Positions 53,762-63,077 of a stretch of 64,000 nucleotides of DNA are shown here, one piece after another. Location of the stretch: positions 673,001 through 737,000 of the forward strand of contig NC_017542.1 of assembly GCF_000237325.1 (NCBI RefSeq), read 5' to 3'. The notes beneath the pieces were generated by a model, which saw only the letters and a program-made list of their open reading frames with translations, did no database searches and had not been told where the DNA came from. Both the position numbers and the translations under genes were made by a program. Origin of the DNA: Paenibacillus polymyxa M1 (GTDB taxonomy: Bacteria > Bacillota > Bacilli > Paenibacillales > Paenibacillaceae). How positions within the stretch are numbered: the first letter of the stretch is position 1; every line of letters starts with the position of its first letter.

Positions 53762-54187
53762 ATGAAGTTTAATGAATTCTTTGTAGGGCAGCGGTTCGAG
53801 ACTGATTCTATAAAAGTAACCAAAGAAAAAATTATAGAATTCGCATCTGAATTTGACCCTCAGTACATGCATTTGGATGAGAAGAAAACTCAGGAAGGCA
53901 TATTTGGAGGAATTATTGCTTCAGGAATCCAAACATTAGCTCTAACATTTAAACTATGGGTAGAGTGTGGTTTATACGGTGAGGATGTAGTGGCTGGTAC
54001 TGCTATGGATAATATCCGATTTATGAAACCTGTATACCCTGATGATGAGTTACATGTAGTTGTTGAAGTCATTAATCTAGAAGATAACCGAAAGAATACA
54101 GGAATTGTAACTGTGAATTTATCCACTTTTAATCATACGACTCAAAAAATTTTTGAAGGGGACCTTTCTGTAATAATAAAAAAATAG
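53762..54187 (+). CDS. MaoC-like dehydratase (hot-dog fold)
   Basis: A 141-residue MaoC-domain protein. It has FVGQRFETDSIKVTKEKIIEFASEFDPQYMHLD, the catalytic Asp/His-like hydratase signature, then GGIIASGIQTLALTFKL and GTAMDNIRFMKPVYPDDEL. It probably hydrates enoyl thioesters; the substrate is open. ATG 53762 is chosen with GAGAGGTG upstream; the frame is open to 53717. Confidence 0.87.
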   Translation: MKFNEFFVGQRFETDSIKVTKEKIIEFASEFDPQYMHLDEKKTQEGIFGGIIASGIQTLALTFKLWVECGLYGEDVVAGTAMDNIRFMKPVYPDDELHVVVEVINLEDNRKNTGIVTVNLSTFNHTTQKIFEGDLSVIIKK

Positions 54188-54259
54188 CGTATCTTTAAAT
54201 AAATGAAATTGACGGGATATCCCTCATTCACGTATTGGGATAATACCAGCGTCGCTGTC

Positions 54260-54775
54260 ACCAAGTGCAAGCGTATAGGTTAGATTGGAAATTTGTGGAT
54301 AACCTCGTTGTACTCGTTTGTGTTTCGGTAATGGCGAGCTTTGAATACACCTCTAATGACTTGCGGCTTTCATGGCCGGAGTACGGTTGTATGAGTGCGT
54401 CGTCAATTCTCTTCTTTATCAGCCAGGTTAGTAGGAAGTGGCGTAGTTTATGTGGCGTAAGGTTTTATGTAAGACCGGCTTCTTCCGAATACTTGGCTAA
54501 AATTTTCCAAATACCTCGATCCGTATATTTCTCTTCCACGATGACTCAAATAGATACATTGCCTGTTTTTTATTCATCGCGTCAACATACATGGCCAGTA
54601 CTTCTTTAAATGACTGTGGGAAAATGGAACAATGCGATCCTTGCAGTCCTTTCCGTTATTAATGCGAATTTGGCAGCAATGAAAATCAATGTCCGTCAGC
54701 CGAATATTGATGAGTTCGCTTACCCCGATTGCGGTATACATGAGCGTCTTAACAATCAGTGTCCGGAGGTATAAC
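54260..54775 (-). pseudogene. Tyrosine recombinase (phage integrase) C-terminal half, broken
   Basis: Reverse-strand pieces make up the catalytic domain. They are VSELINIRLTDIDFHCCQIR with [73 protein letters not shown] (the H-x-x-R box) and [16 protein letters not shown] (the final catalytic tyrosine region). A frameshift near 54530, a stop after EAGLT and a changed end interrupt it. The N-terminal half is absent. Confidence 0.82.
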
Positions 54776-54860
54776 GACAGGATGATTTCCTGAAATTTTC
54801 CAACAAAAAAATGACTTTGGTAGGTTCAATTTGGGCGTATTGTTGTTTGTGATTTAGATA

Positions 54861-54902
54861 ACATAAAGTTAACCTTATTCATAAATAATGTTAATTTTAT
54901 GT
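54861..54902. repeat. 13-bp inverted repeat near the broken integrase
   Basis: ACATAAAGTTAAC (54861-54873) and GTTAATTTTATGT (54890-54902) are inverted copies with one mismatch and a 16-base AT-rich spacer. The layout is that of a tyrosine-recombinase core site. It lies about 85 bases from the upstream side of the integrase remnant. Confidence 0.55.
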
Positions 54903-54952
54903 CATTCATCGCTTCAATTGCTCTGATATAATTTCTGCTAGGTAGATGAGTT

Positions 54953-55144
54953 TTGCTTTCAGGATGTGGGTCAGATAAGCCTACAATGGTTACGCGAGGT
55001 GCGAGCGAGCCTCCCAGTAAACAAGTAACAACTCAACCGGAACAAAATACTGAGGCAAAACTGATAAAGGCATCGGAAAATAAAGAAAAAGTATCACCCC
55101 ATTTGTTATACAGCAGTGAAGGAGTACTCGCTGTATGGAAGTAG
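54953..55144 (+). pseudogene. Truncated lipoprotein start region
   Basis: The frame begins inside a lipobox (LLSGCGSDKP) but lacks the preceding charged and hydrophobic signal residues. It ends after 63 codons. It is followed by an intact lipoprotein gene of different sequence. This is likely a decayed lipoprotein gene. Confidence 0.5.
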
Positions 55145-55264
55145 CTTTTAGCACATGGTGATATAAAAACGATGGAATAGGAGATTTTAATCCATACGGG
55201 GATTAATTCAGTTAGGAAGCGAGTAAACATGCGAAAACATAACTTTATAGTAGGAGTGTGAGAT

Positions 55265-55864
55265 ATGAAAAAAACATTATTGGCTTGTATTATGATAATG
55301 TTGATGCTAGCATCAGCTTGTGGAAATGTTGACACGACATCAAATCCAAATACTTCTAGTGAGCCTAAACCTGAAACGGAAGAGTCTATTATTCCAAAAA
55401 ACACATCCGAATATTGTACTGTAGAACGTATAAGTCTGGATAGTGAAACTGAAAAATATTTCTATGGAACTTGGAAAGTTGAGAAGCTTTTAGGATTTGC
55501 AAATTCATATAATGATGCTTCTGAATATCCAACAGGGCAAAAATTTATTGGAGACGAAATTATAATCAAAAAAGACTTTTTTTCATCAAAAGGACTTAAA
55601 AACTATAGTAATTATCAATATGAATTAAAAAATCCATTATATGAGATTACAGCGACATGCCATAACTCTGACTCTTTTTATAGATTATATAAAATAGATA
55701 TCCCAGACTTAAATATAAATGATGTAGTAAAAGCAATAGATATAAGTGACCCTTCTACAAAACTTAGCATACCTGTAAGTGTAAGTTTTTTTGTTGTTAA
55801 TAACGAGAGGCTTATCTTGTTATCAGAGGCAACTATTTTTGAACTTAAAAAAATTACTGATTAA
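55265..55864 (+). CDS. Hypothetical lipoprotein
   Basis: A 199-residue protein with a clear lipoprotein signal (MKKTLLACIMIMLMLASACG, lipobox ASAC at 17-20) and a Ser/Thr/Glu-rich linker. A compact domain of about 150 residues follows, with FYGTWKVEKLLGFAN and FIGDEIIIKKDFFS. This latter pattern recalls lipocalin-like/META-type beta barrels but I cannot name a family. TAGGAGTGTGAG precedes ATG 55265. A perfect terminator follows. Confidence 0.72.
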   Translation: MKKTLLACIMIMLMLASACGNVDTTSNPNTSSEPKPETEESIIPKNTSEYCTVERISLDSETEKYFYGTWKVEKLLGFANSYNDASEYPTGQKFIGDEIIIKKDFFSSKGLKNYSNYQYELKNPLYEITATCHNSDSFYRLYKIDIPDLNINDVVKAIDISDPSTKLSIPVSVSFFVVNNERLILLSEATIFELKKITD

Positions 55865-55972
55865 ATGAATTAAGGTTATGTAATAAGTTCTGTGCTAATA
55901 AAATAGAAAATATCCAGGAAGGTAAGTATATCCTATAAGCGATTCTGAAAATGCCTGTGAATATAATTTTTT

Positions 55973-56012
55973 AAACAAGAAAGGTCAGCCTAAAGGCTGA
56001 CCTTTCTTGTTT
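55973..56012. terminator. Bidirectional terminator between lipoprotein and lysozyme
   Basis: An 18-base perfect stem (AAACAAGAAAGGTCAGCC with its complement) around TAAA, with T-runs on both strands. Confidence 0.92.
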
Positions 56013-56031
56013 ATGTCGTATAACGATTAAA

Positions 56032-56634
56032 CTATAGTGTATATACTGGATATTTGTGAGTATACTTCCTTCCTTTACAAAATAAAGTTGCTTCTTCATT
56101 TCTTCTTTTTTGTAAATTTCTATCATATGAAAATGCTTTGCTGACTAATTTTGAACAAGTATCAATTTGACTTTGTGAAAGTGGACCAACAAAAGTTGGA
56201 TATATATGCGCATTGGCAAGCATAGCTTTTACATCATTGGTTTTTAGCACCCCAGGACCTGCATTAAAAGTGAGCGAAACAAGTGCATCAAACTGAGATT
56301 GTGAAAATTTATGACCGCTAGGAAGTACCAAGTTATTTACTGCCGCTACAGCACTTGCAGTATCATTAGAAAAAAAAGTATTTGCTTTAGACTGAGAAAT
56401 TGGTGAAGTATAACCTAAATTTAAAGATTTTGATAGAGCATCAGCTTGTACTTGAGAGAGAAGAGAATCATTTGGATTACCTGTTGTATTCTTAGTATAT
56501 ACTTTAGACTTTGTTATCAAATGTCCCCATCCAACTGTTGGATACCCATAAGGATCTCCATAAAATTTCAAGGAAAATCCCTCATGTTTTTTGATAAGCT
56601 TTGCTCCATCTGTGCCTAAAGAAAAATTTGCCAT
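56032..56634 (-). CDS. GH24 phage-type lysozyme
   Basis: A 200-residue lysozyme of the T4/P22 type. The catalytic triad spacing E-(8)-D-(5)-T is visible in KHEGFSLKFYGDPYGYPTVG. GWGHLI, FDALVSLTFNAG and a final RRNEEATLF segment are also canonical. It has no signal peptide and no holin neighbour, as in phage endolysins or contractile-tail associated enzymes. ATG 56634 is preferred since AGGAG lies 8 bases before it. Codon use and the AT-rich surroundings suggest phage origin. Confidence 0.9.
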   Translation of the reverse strand: MANFSLGTDGAKLIKKHEGFSLKFYGDPYGYPTVGWGHLITKSKVYTKNTTGNPNDSLLSQVQADALSKSLNLGYTSPISQSKANTFFSNDTASAVAAVNNLVLPSGHKFSQSQFDALVSLTFNAGPGVLKTNDVKAMLANAHIYPTFVGPLSQSQIDTCSKLVSKAFSYDRNLQKRRNEEATLFCKGRKYTHKYPVYTL

Positions 56635-56866
56635 AATAATCACTCCTGAAATTAATATTAGTAGAAGAACAATAAGGAGGAATCATAGACAGAGCACCAT
56701 TCCCAAGTTTTCCGCAATGCCGTATTGCCTTCACATATATAAAGAGAAATGAGTCTCTTTTTTACAACCACTCTCCAAATTTTATTTCAATTCACTAATA
56801 TCAAAAGTTTGTATAACCTCAATCATTTTGACATAGAGTTCCTGTTAATCTATAGGAGGAATGAAA

Positions 56867-57439
56867 ATGAAATTTAACAAGTTGTTCTGTGGATAAATGA
56901 ATTCGAAGATACGAAGGTATTTTACTCCAAATTGGATTATTTAATTCCGGATGATAAGGATGATAATGAATTTACGGTTTATATGGGCTACACGTAAGTG
57001 GTCTTCAAAAAGGCGGATGATCGATTCTTAGGGCAGTATGGTAAGCCTTATTATCATATAGCCATCAACATTCCAGAGAATAAATTTACAGAAGCGAAAA
57101 AAAAGGGTATCTTCTCAAATCAGTCTTATTGAAGAGGATCACGAAGATGCAGTGTTTTTCGATTTCTGGAATTCTCATTCATTCTATTTTGAGAACCCGT
57201 CAGGAAATATCGTAGAATTCATTGCTAGGCATAATATAAAAAACCAAAAGGATTATTCATTTTCGATGAAGGATTTGATCGGGGTGAGTGAGATCGGTAT
57301 CGTTTCGAAAAACGTTCCAAATGCAGTGAAAAAGTTAAATGAACTGGGGATACCGAACTTTGGAGAGTCATCTGAAAACTTTGCTCCCATAGGGGATGAG
57401 CATGGTCTATTCATCATTGTGCATAAAGGAAGAGAATGA
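56867..57439 (+). pseudogene. Decayed VOC (glyoxalase-like) gene
   Basis: AGGAGG precedes ATG 56867, but the frame stops after nine codons. Later pieces in changing frames (NEFEDTKVFYSKLDYLIPDD, KPYYHIAINIPENKFTEAKK, FDFWNSHSFYFENPSGNIVE, FIARHNIKNQKDYSFS, DEHGLFIIVHKGRE) spell a vicinal-oxygen-chelate protein of about 190 residues. At least two frameshifts and stop codons are present. Confidence 0.8.
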
Positions 57440-57522
57440 TAGCTTTATAGTAGAGCATTCAATAGATGGCGGTAGGACGAAGAAAATTACAATAGAGAAT
57501 AAAATTGGAGGTTGATAGAATC

Positions 57523-57556
57523 ATGGATCAACAGATGGATCAACAGATGGATCAAC
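57523..57556 (+). repeat. 12-bp tandem repeat in the YezG start region
   Basis: ATGGATCAACAG occurs twice in full, followed by a third partial copy (ATGGATCAAC). The repeat is in frame, so copy changes would alter the N-terminus by four residues and shift start-codon choice without breaking the gene. Confidence 0.85.
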
Positions 57557-58011
57557 TATATCCCTTAATAGCAGAACATGTTTTAAGTATGATACCTGAC
57601 GACAACTGGAACGAGATTTACTTATATGCCGAAATACTAGATGGATCTAGAGAGGTATATTTTTATTTCAATACTACTGAGAATGAGGCTTTTATATACT
57701 CCCATGATATTCCTGAAAAATACAGTGTGGATGAAAAAATTTACGACAAATTATTATTAGAATTGCAAACGAAATTTAAAGAATTAAGAAAAATATTTAC
57801 AGACAATGATCAAGACGCGTGGACAAATTTAACCTTAACATTGAAGTATCCTGGTAAGTTGAAGATTCATTATGATTATGAAGATATAATAGCTTCAACA
57901 CTAACCCCAACTCAAAGACAAATGATTTTTGAGTATCGATATTTAGGTTTGCTTCCTGAGAATGGAAAAAACAAACTATTTGTAGAAAATTATTTTAATA
58001 GTCAAGATTAA
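57523..58011 (+). CDS. YezG-like immunity protein (DUF600)
   Basis: A 162-residue acidic protein. LYPLIAEHVLSMIPDDNWNEIYLYAEI, REVYFYFNTTE and LKIHYDYEDI match the YezG/DUF600 antitoxin family, which neutralises YeeF-type LXG nuclease toxins. No LXG toxin gene is adjacent, so this is an orphan immunity gene. ATG 57523 is chosen with GGAGG 10 bases ahead. Its first 11 residues are MDQQMDQQMDQ, encoded by a tandem 12-base repeat. Confidence 0.85.
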   Translation: MDQQMDQQMDQLYPLIAEHVLSMIPDDNWNEIYLYAEILDGSREVYFYFNTTENEAFIYSHDIPEKYSVDEKIYDKLLLELQTKFKELRKIFTDNDQDAWTNLTLTLKYPGKLKIHYDYEDIIASTLTPTQRQMIFEYRYLGLLPENGKNKLFVENYFNSQD

Positions 58012-58076
58012 TAGCTCTGTAGAACCAACCTAACTATGACAAACTATTGGGGGAGTTTTGCATAAATGGGGGCTAC

Positions 58077-58128
58077 CCAGTGCCGAATGAACTTATCATT
58101 CAATCAATAACACTTATAACCCGAGTAA
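58077..58128 (+). repeat. Diverged repeat, copy A
   Basis: The segment with CCAGTGCCGAATGAA ... ATTCAATCAATAACAC, ending TTATAACCC, is similar along about 50 bases to 58477-58530. It lies just after the YezG gene. Confidence 0.5.
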
Positions 58129-58311
58129 TTTTTAACTGGATTTGATCACATAGATTCGGGTGATAAGGAATTTATTTCTGGAAAAGTTGCTTTCGAGCTA
58201 GGTGATTTAGAAACAGCGAAAGAATTTTTCATCATCGCCAATAGGAAATCAGAAGGTAGATGTTTTGGAAGTCCACAGAACACTAAATATCTCAAATTTT
58301 TCAAAAGTTAA
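58129..58311 (+). pseudogene. C-terminal fragment of an unknown helical-repeat protein
   Basis: The open stretch GFDHIDSGDKEFISGKVAFE, LGDLETAKEFFIIANRKSEG and RCFGSPQNTKYLKFFKS ends in a normal stop, but no start codon precedes it. The alternating helices look TPR-like. It appears to be the tail of a longer gene and is followed by a terminator. A frame for a start is closed by TAA at 58126. Confidence 0.55.
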
Positions 58312-58375
58312 AGATTTAATTGCGGCAATAAGCTATGGATTTTTGTGTAATTTCATGAAAACACTATTAACAACT

Positions 58376-58412
58376 CCACAACATGGACTATTCGCCCGTG
58401 TTGTGGTTTCTT
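58376..58412 (+). terminator. Terminator after the gene fragment
   Basis: CCACAACATGG and CCGTGTTGTGG pair around ACTATTCGCC, followed by a T-rich run. Confidence 0.7.
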
Positions 58413-58476
58413 TATATCCACCGCTATATGCCGAACAATACAAACATACAGGTGGCGGCTTCTGAAAAAGACCCCA

Positions 58477-58530
58477 TCCACTGCCGAGTAAGTCATCTAT
58501 TCATTCAAAAACACATATAACCCCTGTAGT
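58477..58530 (+). repeat. Diverged repeat, copy B
   Basis: CCACTGCCGAGTAAG ... ATTCATTCAAAAACACATATAACCCC matches copy A at 58077-58128 with scattered changes. The two copies bracket the helical-protein fragment. Confidence 0.5.
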
Positions 58531-59620
58531 ACCTGTATAAAGATTTCTCGATTATGTTTGTACGCACATTAAAATGCCTTAATTTAACCTAAATAATGCT
58601 ATTCCGTTACATTGAACAAGTTGATTATGGTCAGGTAATACCATAATTCCCCTTTTTTATTACCTTCGTTTTCTTGCGGTTTTACAAAAATTCATCGAAA
58701 TCGTACAATACGCCGCCTTGATATGGAAGATGAGAAGGTAACAACTCGCATCATTGAGGATAAATCGTACGACAATGAAAGTAGAGGCGGCTAAAACGAA
58801 TACATTTTTGATTTTGTCAGCAACAGAACGGTACAATTATTGCGATTTTTACTCCGAAGAAGGAAATCTGGTGGTGACCAGTTTACATAAAAAGTAGGTC
58901 ACGTAGTAAGGCTAGCCGTCAACTCCCACCTTTCTATAATACAAGCGGAAAATCTATCAGAAGTTTTGCCCGCGGGGGACGCATGAATGACGTACAGCTT
59001 TCAATAGACAAAGTTGCTATTGAATATCGTGGAGTGGCAGTGAACTTCTACAATCAACTAGCCCTGTCCTTTCGGGATTGGTTTGATATTAAACTCGTTA
59101 TTCGCCATTAAGAGTATGTATACCACTGGAATTAGGGATGGACGAGACCCACCTGTACTTGTGTTATCAAACCGTGGTGGCAAAAGAAATCAAGAAGGTA
59201 CACATTTCAAATCAAAACCCATCCTGATTTTTTGGTGAAGTTATGCATGCTGCTTGATGTAATATGCGGGCATTTCTAAGAGGCTTATTTCAATCAATGC
59301 GAGTCGGCAAATGATATTTCAGCGCAAGCCCGGGGTGACAAAAGTGCTAGAGCGCGTTTAGAGGCATTAAACGATCATGTTCTTGATAATAGGCGTAATA
59401 TGGGCAGAATTACGTAGGGTGGAATTCTGTATATATACGAGATGAATATGGAAACAATGGTGTAATACGAATTATTTATAAGCAAACTTCCAAAGGGATT
59501 GATTGATTGGCACGTAGTACAATGGCACTAAGTTTTTCTATGGTAGAATTGTTTTTTTATTGCTAGTAATCTGATATAAAGTCGTGTGAAAAGTTAAACT
59601 AAGTAACACTAACAATAGAA
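58531..59620. other. Region of decayed coding fragments, no intact gene
   Basis: No frame of convincing length is found. Short pieces that look coding include MNDVQLSIDKVAIEYRG (58983-59111, with GGGGGA before its ATG), ARGDKSARARLEALNDHVLD (about 59322-59382), and GWNSVYIRDEYGNNGVIRII with YKQTSKGID (about 59419-59507). The last two recall C-terminal toxin segments preceding an immunity gene, but I cannot name a family. Confidence 0.4.
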
Positions 59621-59634
59621 GGGGAGAAAGTTTG

Positions 59635-60471
59635 GTGGATGAGAAAGTTAAATATATTAATGAGATGTTCAAATATCTAACACAAAATAATGATACAAAA
59701 GAATATCAAACGTTTTTTGCTCTACTTGAAAAAATAAAATATAATTCTAGCTTGCTTGAGTATTACGGAGAAGAATTTGTTGAATATATGATAGATCTAC
59801 TCCTGCGTATAGAAGATAAATATGATCAAGCTTCACTAATAGAAACGATCATTGAATGTTTAGACATTTACACATTTAGTGAAAACTACCTTAAGGAAAT
59901 CTTTGATAAATATATGTTATGTGTAGCTGAAAAAGCTGTTAATGTGAAAGGAATGTCAGCTTGTTTAATAGGGTTTATACAAGCGGGAATTAGTGAAAAA
60001 GAAATAATTAAGAAGTTGGAAGAGAATTTAGAGAAAGAACACTTAATAAACGTACTCTCAAAAATGTACATCAATTTTCTTGCTAATTCTGTAGAAGCCA
60101 AATCTTACTTGATGAAGGAAGTACAAGAGGCTTATTATTTAATCCAGCGTTCTGGAATTATCGCTCAATTTTTATTATTAGTGCATCCACACGTTCGGAA
60201 ATATGCGGGAATAAGTCAGATCACATTCTTATACGATTCATACAGAGGTGTGTATGAGGATTGCTGGCCAAGAGGGTTACTTCCTAATATGAAAGACACG
60301 CTTATTAGGTCAAAGGTGTTGTCATCAAAGGAAGTAAGTATTTTAGAAGAGTTGGATAGGTTAATCAATATGCAAGAAAAAGAATTAGATTCGATGGGAG
60401 TCAGAAAATTGTATGAAGATTTTTTCGAAGGTAAAGATCCACTTGAGGTAATCTTTACTTTGCCAGTGTAG
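59635..60471 (+). CDS. Hypothetical helical protein, possible immunity protein
   Basis: A 279-residue all-helical, acidic, soluble protein with no recognised motif. GGGGAG ends 8 bases before GTG 59635 (an in-frame TTG at 59632 is closer than usual). It sits in a row of probable immunity genes and follows short coding scraps of toxin-like appearance. Immunity to a polymorphic toxin is therefore plausible but unproved. Confidence 0.7.
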   Translation: MDEKVKYINEMFKYLTQNNDTKEYQTFFALLEKIKYNSSLLEYYGEEFVEYMIDLLLRIEDKYDQASLIETIIECLDIYTFSENYLKEIFDKYMLCVAEKAVNVKGMSACLIGFIQAGISEKEIIKKLEENLEKEHLINVLSKMYINFLANSVEAKSYLMKEVQEAYYLIQRSGIIAQFLLLVHPHVRKYAGISQITFLYDSYRGVYEDCWPRGLLPNMKDTLIRSKVLSSKEVSILEELDRLINMQEKELDSMGVRKLYEDFFEGKDPLEVIFTLPV

Positions 60472-60798
60472 AAAATTATGTAAGACGATTCTACCTAACC
60501 ACTTGATGATATGTTCCTTGGATTAAGCGGGCGGTAGATAACGAATCCAGCAAATTCGATTATTCTTACCCCTGCTAAGATTGAATCGAATCGGATTATC
60601 ATCCAAATAGTGTGACGAGATGCGAGAATCTAATCGAATTCATTCGGAAATTACCGTTAATATTTAGGCTGTTTTGTTATTGATATATTATTCCGATGTG
60701 ACATATTCTAGATTCAAGAATCCTTATGCTTTTGTGTGTGATTCCAGCCTGTAGAGTGTTTACCATATAAGGGGAAACATCTCGAAAGGAGAAATCAT
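60472..60798. other. Intergenic, no gene seen
   Basis: The stretch contains stops in every frame and nothing recognisable. An AAAGGAG ribosome site at 60785-60791 belongs to the following frameshifted gene. Confidence 0.6.
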
Positions 60799-61244
60799 AT
60801 GATTAATAGAAAAAAGCATTAAAAGAGTTTTTGACAAATGAAGAATATGAAAGTATTGTGGAAAACGCAACACAATTTTCAGATATGACGCTACCTGTAT
60901 GGCACTTACAGATTACAGGGAAATGTCTCTTTGAGTTATCAAACTCTGATTTGATTCGTTGCATTAGACAAGACATTTTTACCAATCTAGCAATATTTGA
61001 AATTATTGAAAGGATTGATGAACAGAATACACCTTTCTATGCTGATATTGATTCATTGGAATTGATGGAGAAATTATCATCTGTTAGTTCTAAAATGATT
61101 TCAGTGTATAAGGGTAAATTAAATAGAATAATTGAAAATATTGAACAGAAGCACTTAATAGATTTAGCAGATATCTGGATGTTTGATGAACAGAAAGAAA
61201 CATACAAAGACTATATCAATAAAATAAAAAATAAAATCCAATGA
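60799..61244 (+). pseudogene. CdiI-like immunity gene with a frameshift in an A-tract
   Basis: AAAGGAG stands before ATG 60799, which reads MINRKKH then stops. One added A in the A6 run at 60810-60815 would instead give MINRKKALKEFLTNEEYESI, joining the long frame that runs to 61244. That frame (ATQFSDMTLPVWHLQITGKC, LFELSNSDLIRCIRQDIFTN) resembles contact-dependent growth inhibition immunity proteins. It has about 148 residues if repaired. A true mutation, sequencing error or slippage at the A-run are all possible. Confidence 0.7.
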
Positions 61245-61392
61245 TTTAATTTAATTAGGTGCTTTTAAATATGGCTGTTCGCCAAAAGAAGTGTGGTCAA
61301 GCCCCCATTTAGTGAATAGTAGGAACTGTAAGAGATATTTTATGTAACCATTTCACAGTGTGGATATGAACCTCTGAATTTTATTTTGTAAT

Positions 61393-61426
61393 TTGACCTT
61401 GAAAGCCTGTAATCTTTCAAGGTTTT
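61393..61426 (+). terminator. Terminator after the CdiI-like gene
   Basis: ACCTTGAAAG and CTTTCAAGGT pair around CCTGTAAT and are followed by six T. The rest of 61245-61740 shows no gene. Confidence 0.85.
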
Positions 61427-61754
61427 TTCTTTGTTCGCCTTAATATTACATAGATTTTGATTTGGGTAACGTGAACGTGTAGTAATGAACCCAATATTCT
61501 CTAAAACAGTTAATATGAACAATATGAATTGATGGAGAAGCAGCAAGGTACGATTTATTTCATTCGGATTATATTATAGGTGAGCCCAATACGACATCCG
61601 AGAATTGACGAATATATGCGATATACTATTGTATCCCTTCGCTAGAAACTAATCATATAAAATTGTACAAATTTTATGAAAGAATTAGATGAGACTGAGC
61701 GGATTGTGTTCAATGAAATCAAAAACTCTGCTTATGAGAGTGTAGAAGTGACAT

Positions 61755-62153
61755 GGAAACGAACTTCCATGATATAGATATTCGTCAAATAGTGGTCGAT
61801 AACTTCGAAGGAAAACAAGACGTAGCAGACAAAATTGTTAACGTCATAACGGATCCAGATGATAAACAGCGCTGAGTCGAATTTTAGCCCAAAATTTTTT
61901 AGGTGCTCCAGTTAAAAAAGGGGATAAAGAAGGGATGAAAGAGTTTGTTACCTCAATTGTAAATGACTCGAAAAATCTCGCTAATTCGAAACCTTTTGAA
62001 TGGAATACAACCGAGTCTGTAGACACTTTTGTTAAGAGGGATGCAGTTGTTTTAGTTAACCGACAAACAAATGAAATATTGACTTTCTTAAATAAAAAAG
62101 GAGATCGTTTATCAAGTAAGTTAAAATCTGAATTAGATTTAATTGGAGAGTGA
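61755..62153 (+). pseudogene. C-terminal fragment, possibly of a secreted toxin
   Basis: Two frames join across a shift near 61871. DIDIRQIVVDNFEGKQDVAD leads to DPDDKQR, and then SRILAQNFLGAPVKKGDKEG, MKEFVTSIVNDSKN and FVKRDAVVLVNRQTNEILTF follow, ending IGE. No start or N-terminal domain is present. The layout, a C-terminal domain ending four codons before a small acidic gene, is that of polymorphic toxin plus immunity protein. The toxin family is not recognised. Confidence 0.5.
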
Positions 62154-62161
62154 GGACGACT

Positions 62162-62671
62162 ATGAATAACTATATAATATCTTTTACAAAAAAGTTTGAT
62201 TATTTTTTCGAGCAAAAAGAAATCTCAAATATTATTTATTTACATGATGAGGAAGATAATGAGAGATTAGACCATGTCCTTTTCCTTGAGAAAGAGGATG
62301 GTAATGTTATAGGCCTGTATATAAGAGGCATGAATCCGTTAATCTCAGTGAATAGAATTTATGATTTGGATGATTTTAATCTATTTGCAAGTTATGAAGG
62401 ATTGGTTGAATCTAAGGAAAATATTAAACACAGAATAGAGTATATAGATTTGTTTTTTAGTACTCAATACAACGAATTATTGGGTTTGTATTTGGCTAAT
62501 AACGATGCGTCTAGTTCTATATTTATATTATTTTTACAAGATGAAATTTATGTAGAAAAAGATTGTAGTAAATATGAGGCTAGCAGGGCGCTTGTAAAAA
62601 GGTTTTCGGCTGAAGGCTTTATAACATACGAAAAAAAATGTGAGACTGACTGGAAGAAAATAAGCTTCTAG
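62162..62671 (+). CDS. Hypothetical protein, probable immunity partner
   Basis: A 169-residue acidic soluble protein (ISFTKKFDYFFEQKEISNII, LHDEEDNERLDHVLFLEKED). It has no motif I can name. ATG 62162 starts 8 bases after the stop of the toxin-like fragment, with GTGAGGA as ribosome site; the frame is open up to 62150. Its position directly after a C-terminal toxin-type fragment suggests an immunity role. Confidence 0.7.
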   Translation: MNNYIISFTKKFDYFFEQKEISNIIYLHDEEDNERLDHVLFLEKEDGNVIGLYIRGMNPLISVNRIYDLDDFNLFASYEGLVESKENIKHRIEYIDLFFSTQYNELLGLYLANNDASSSIFILFLQDEIYVEKDCSKYEASRALVKRFSAEGFITYEKKCETDWKKISF

Positions 62672-63077
62672 CCGGAAAAAATACTTTTTATTTTAATGTA
62701 TTGCGACCTTCAGTGGAATTACTCAATAGAAATTATCTTTAATTATAAATAAGATTTTTCGTTTGGGGAGCAATTGCAACTACTACCAAAAACTCAGATG
62801 ATTCTTAAGAGGTTCAATGAATTAGTCGGTGATTTTCAGAGTACGTAGCCTAAGCGAAGGCGAGGGAATGACCTTTTTATTGAACTAACGGGCAGAACAG
62901 TTGAACAGCTTCTCAATGTTCTGAGGGGAGGATTACAAGGCGACCTTATCATTACGAACTATCGCTTGGCTCGTCTGCAGAGTTTATGTCCAAAGGCGGG
63001 GATGGCTGCTAGTAGTTGGGTTGAGATAATAATACGATCATTGACATTTATCCAAATAAACCTTTGTGTTTTTTTCA
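62672..63077. other. Intergenic with one weak coding trace
   Basis: A frame open from about 62848 reads NDLFIELTGRTVEQLLNVLR followed by GLQGDLIITNYRLARLQSLC. It has no start and I cannot identify it. It is likely a remnant; nothing else is visible before the promoter at 63078. Confidence 0.3.

Noticed and set aside
54265..54609. Forward frame of 114 codons
   Set aside because: Antisense to the integrase remnant, which gives recognisable protein on the reverse strand.
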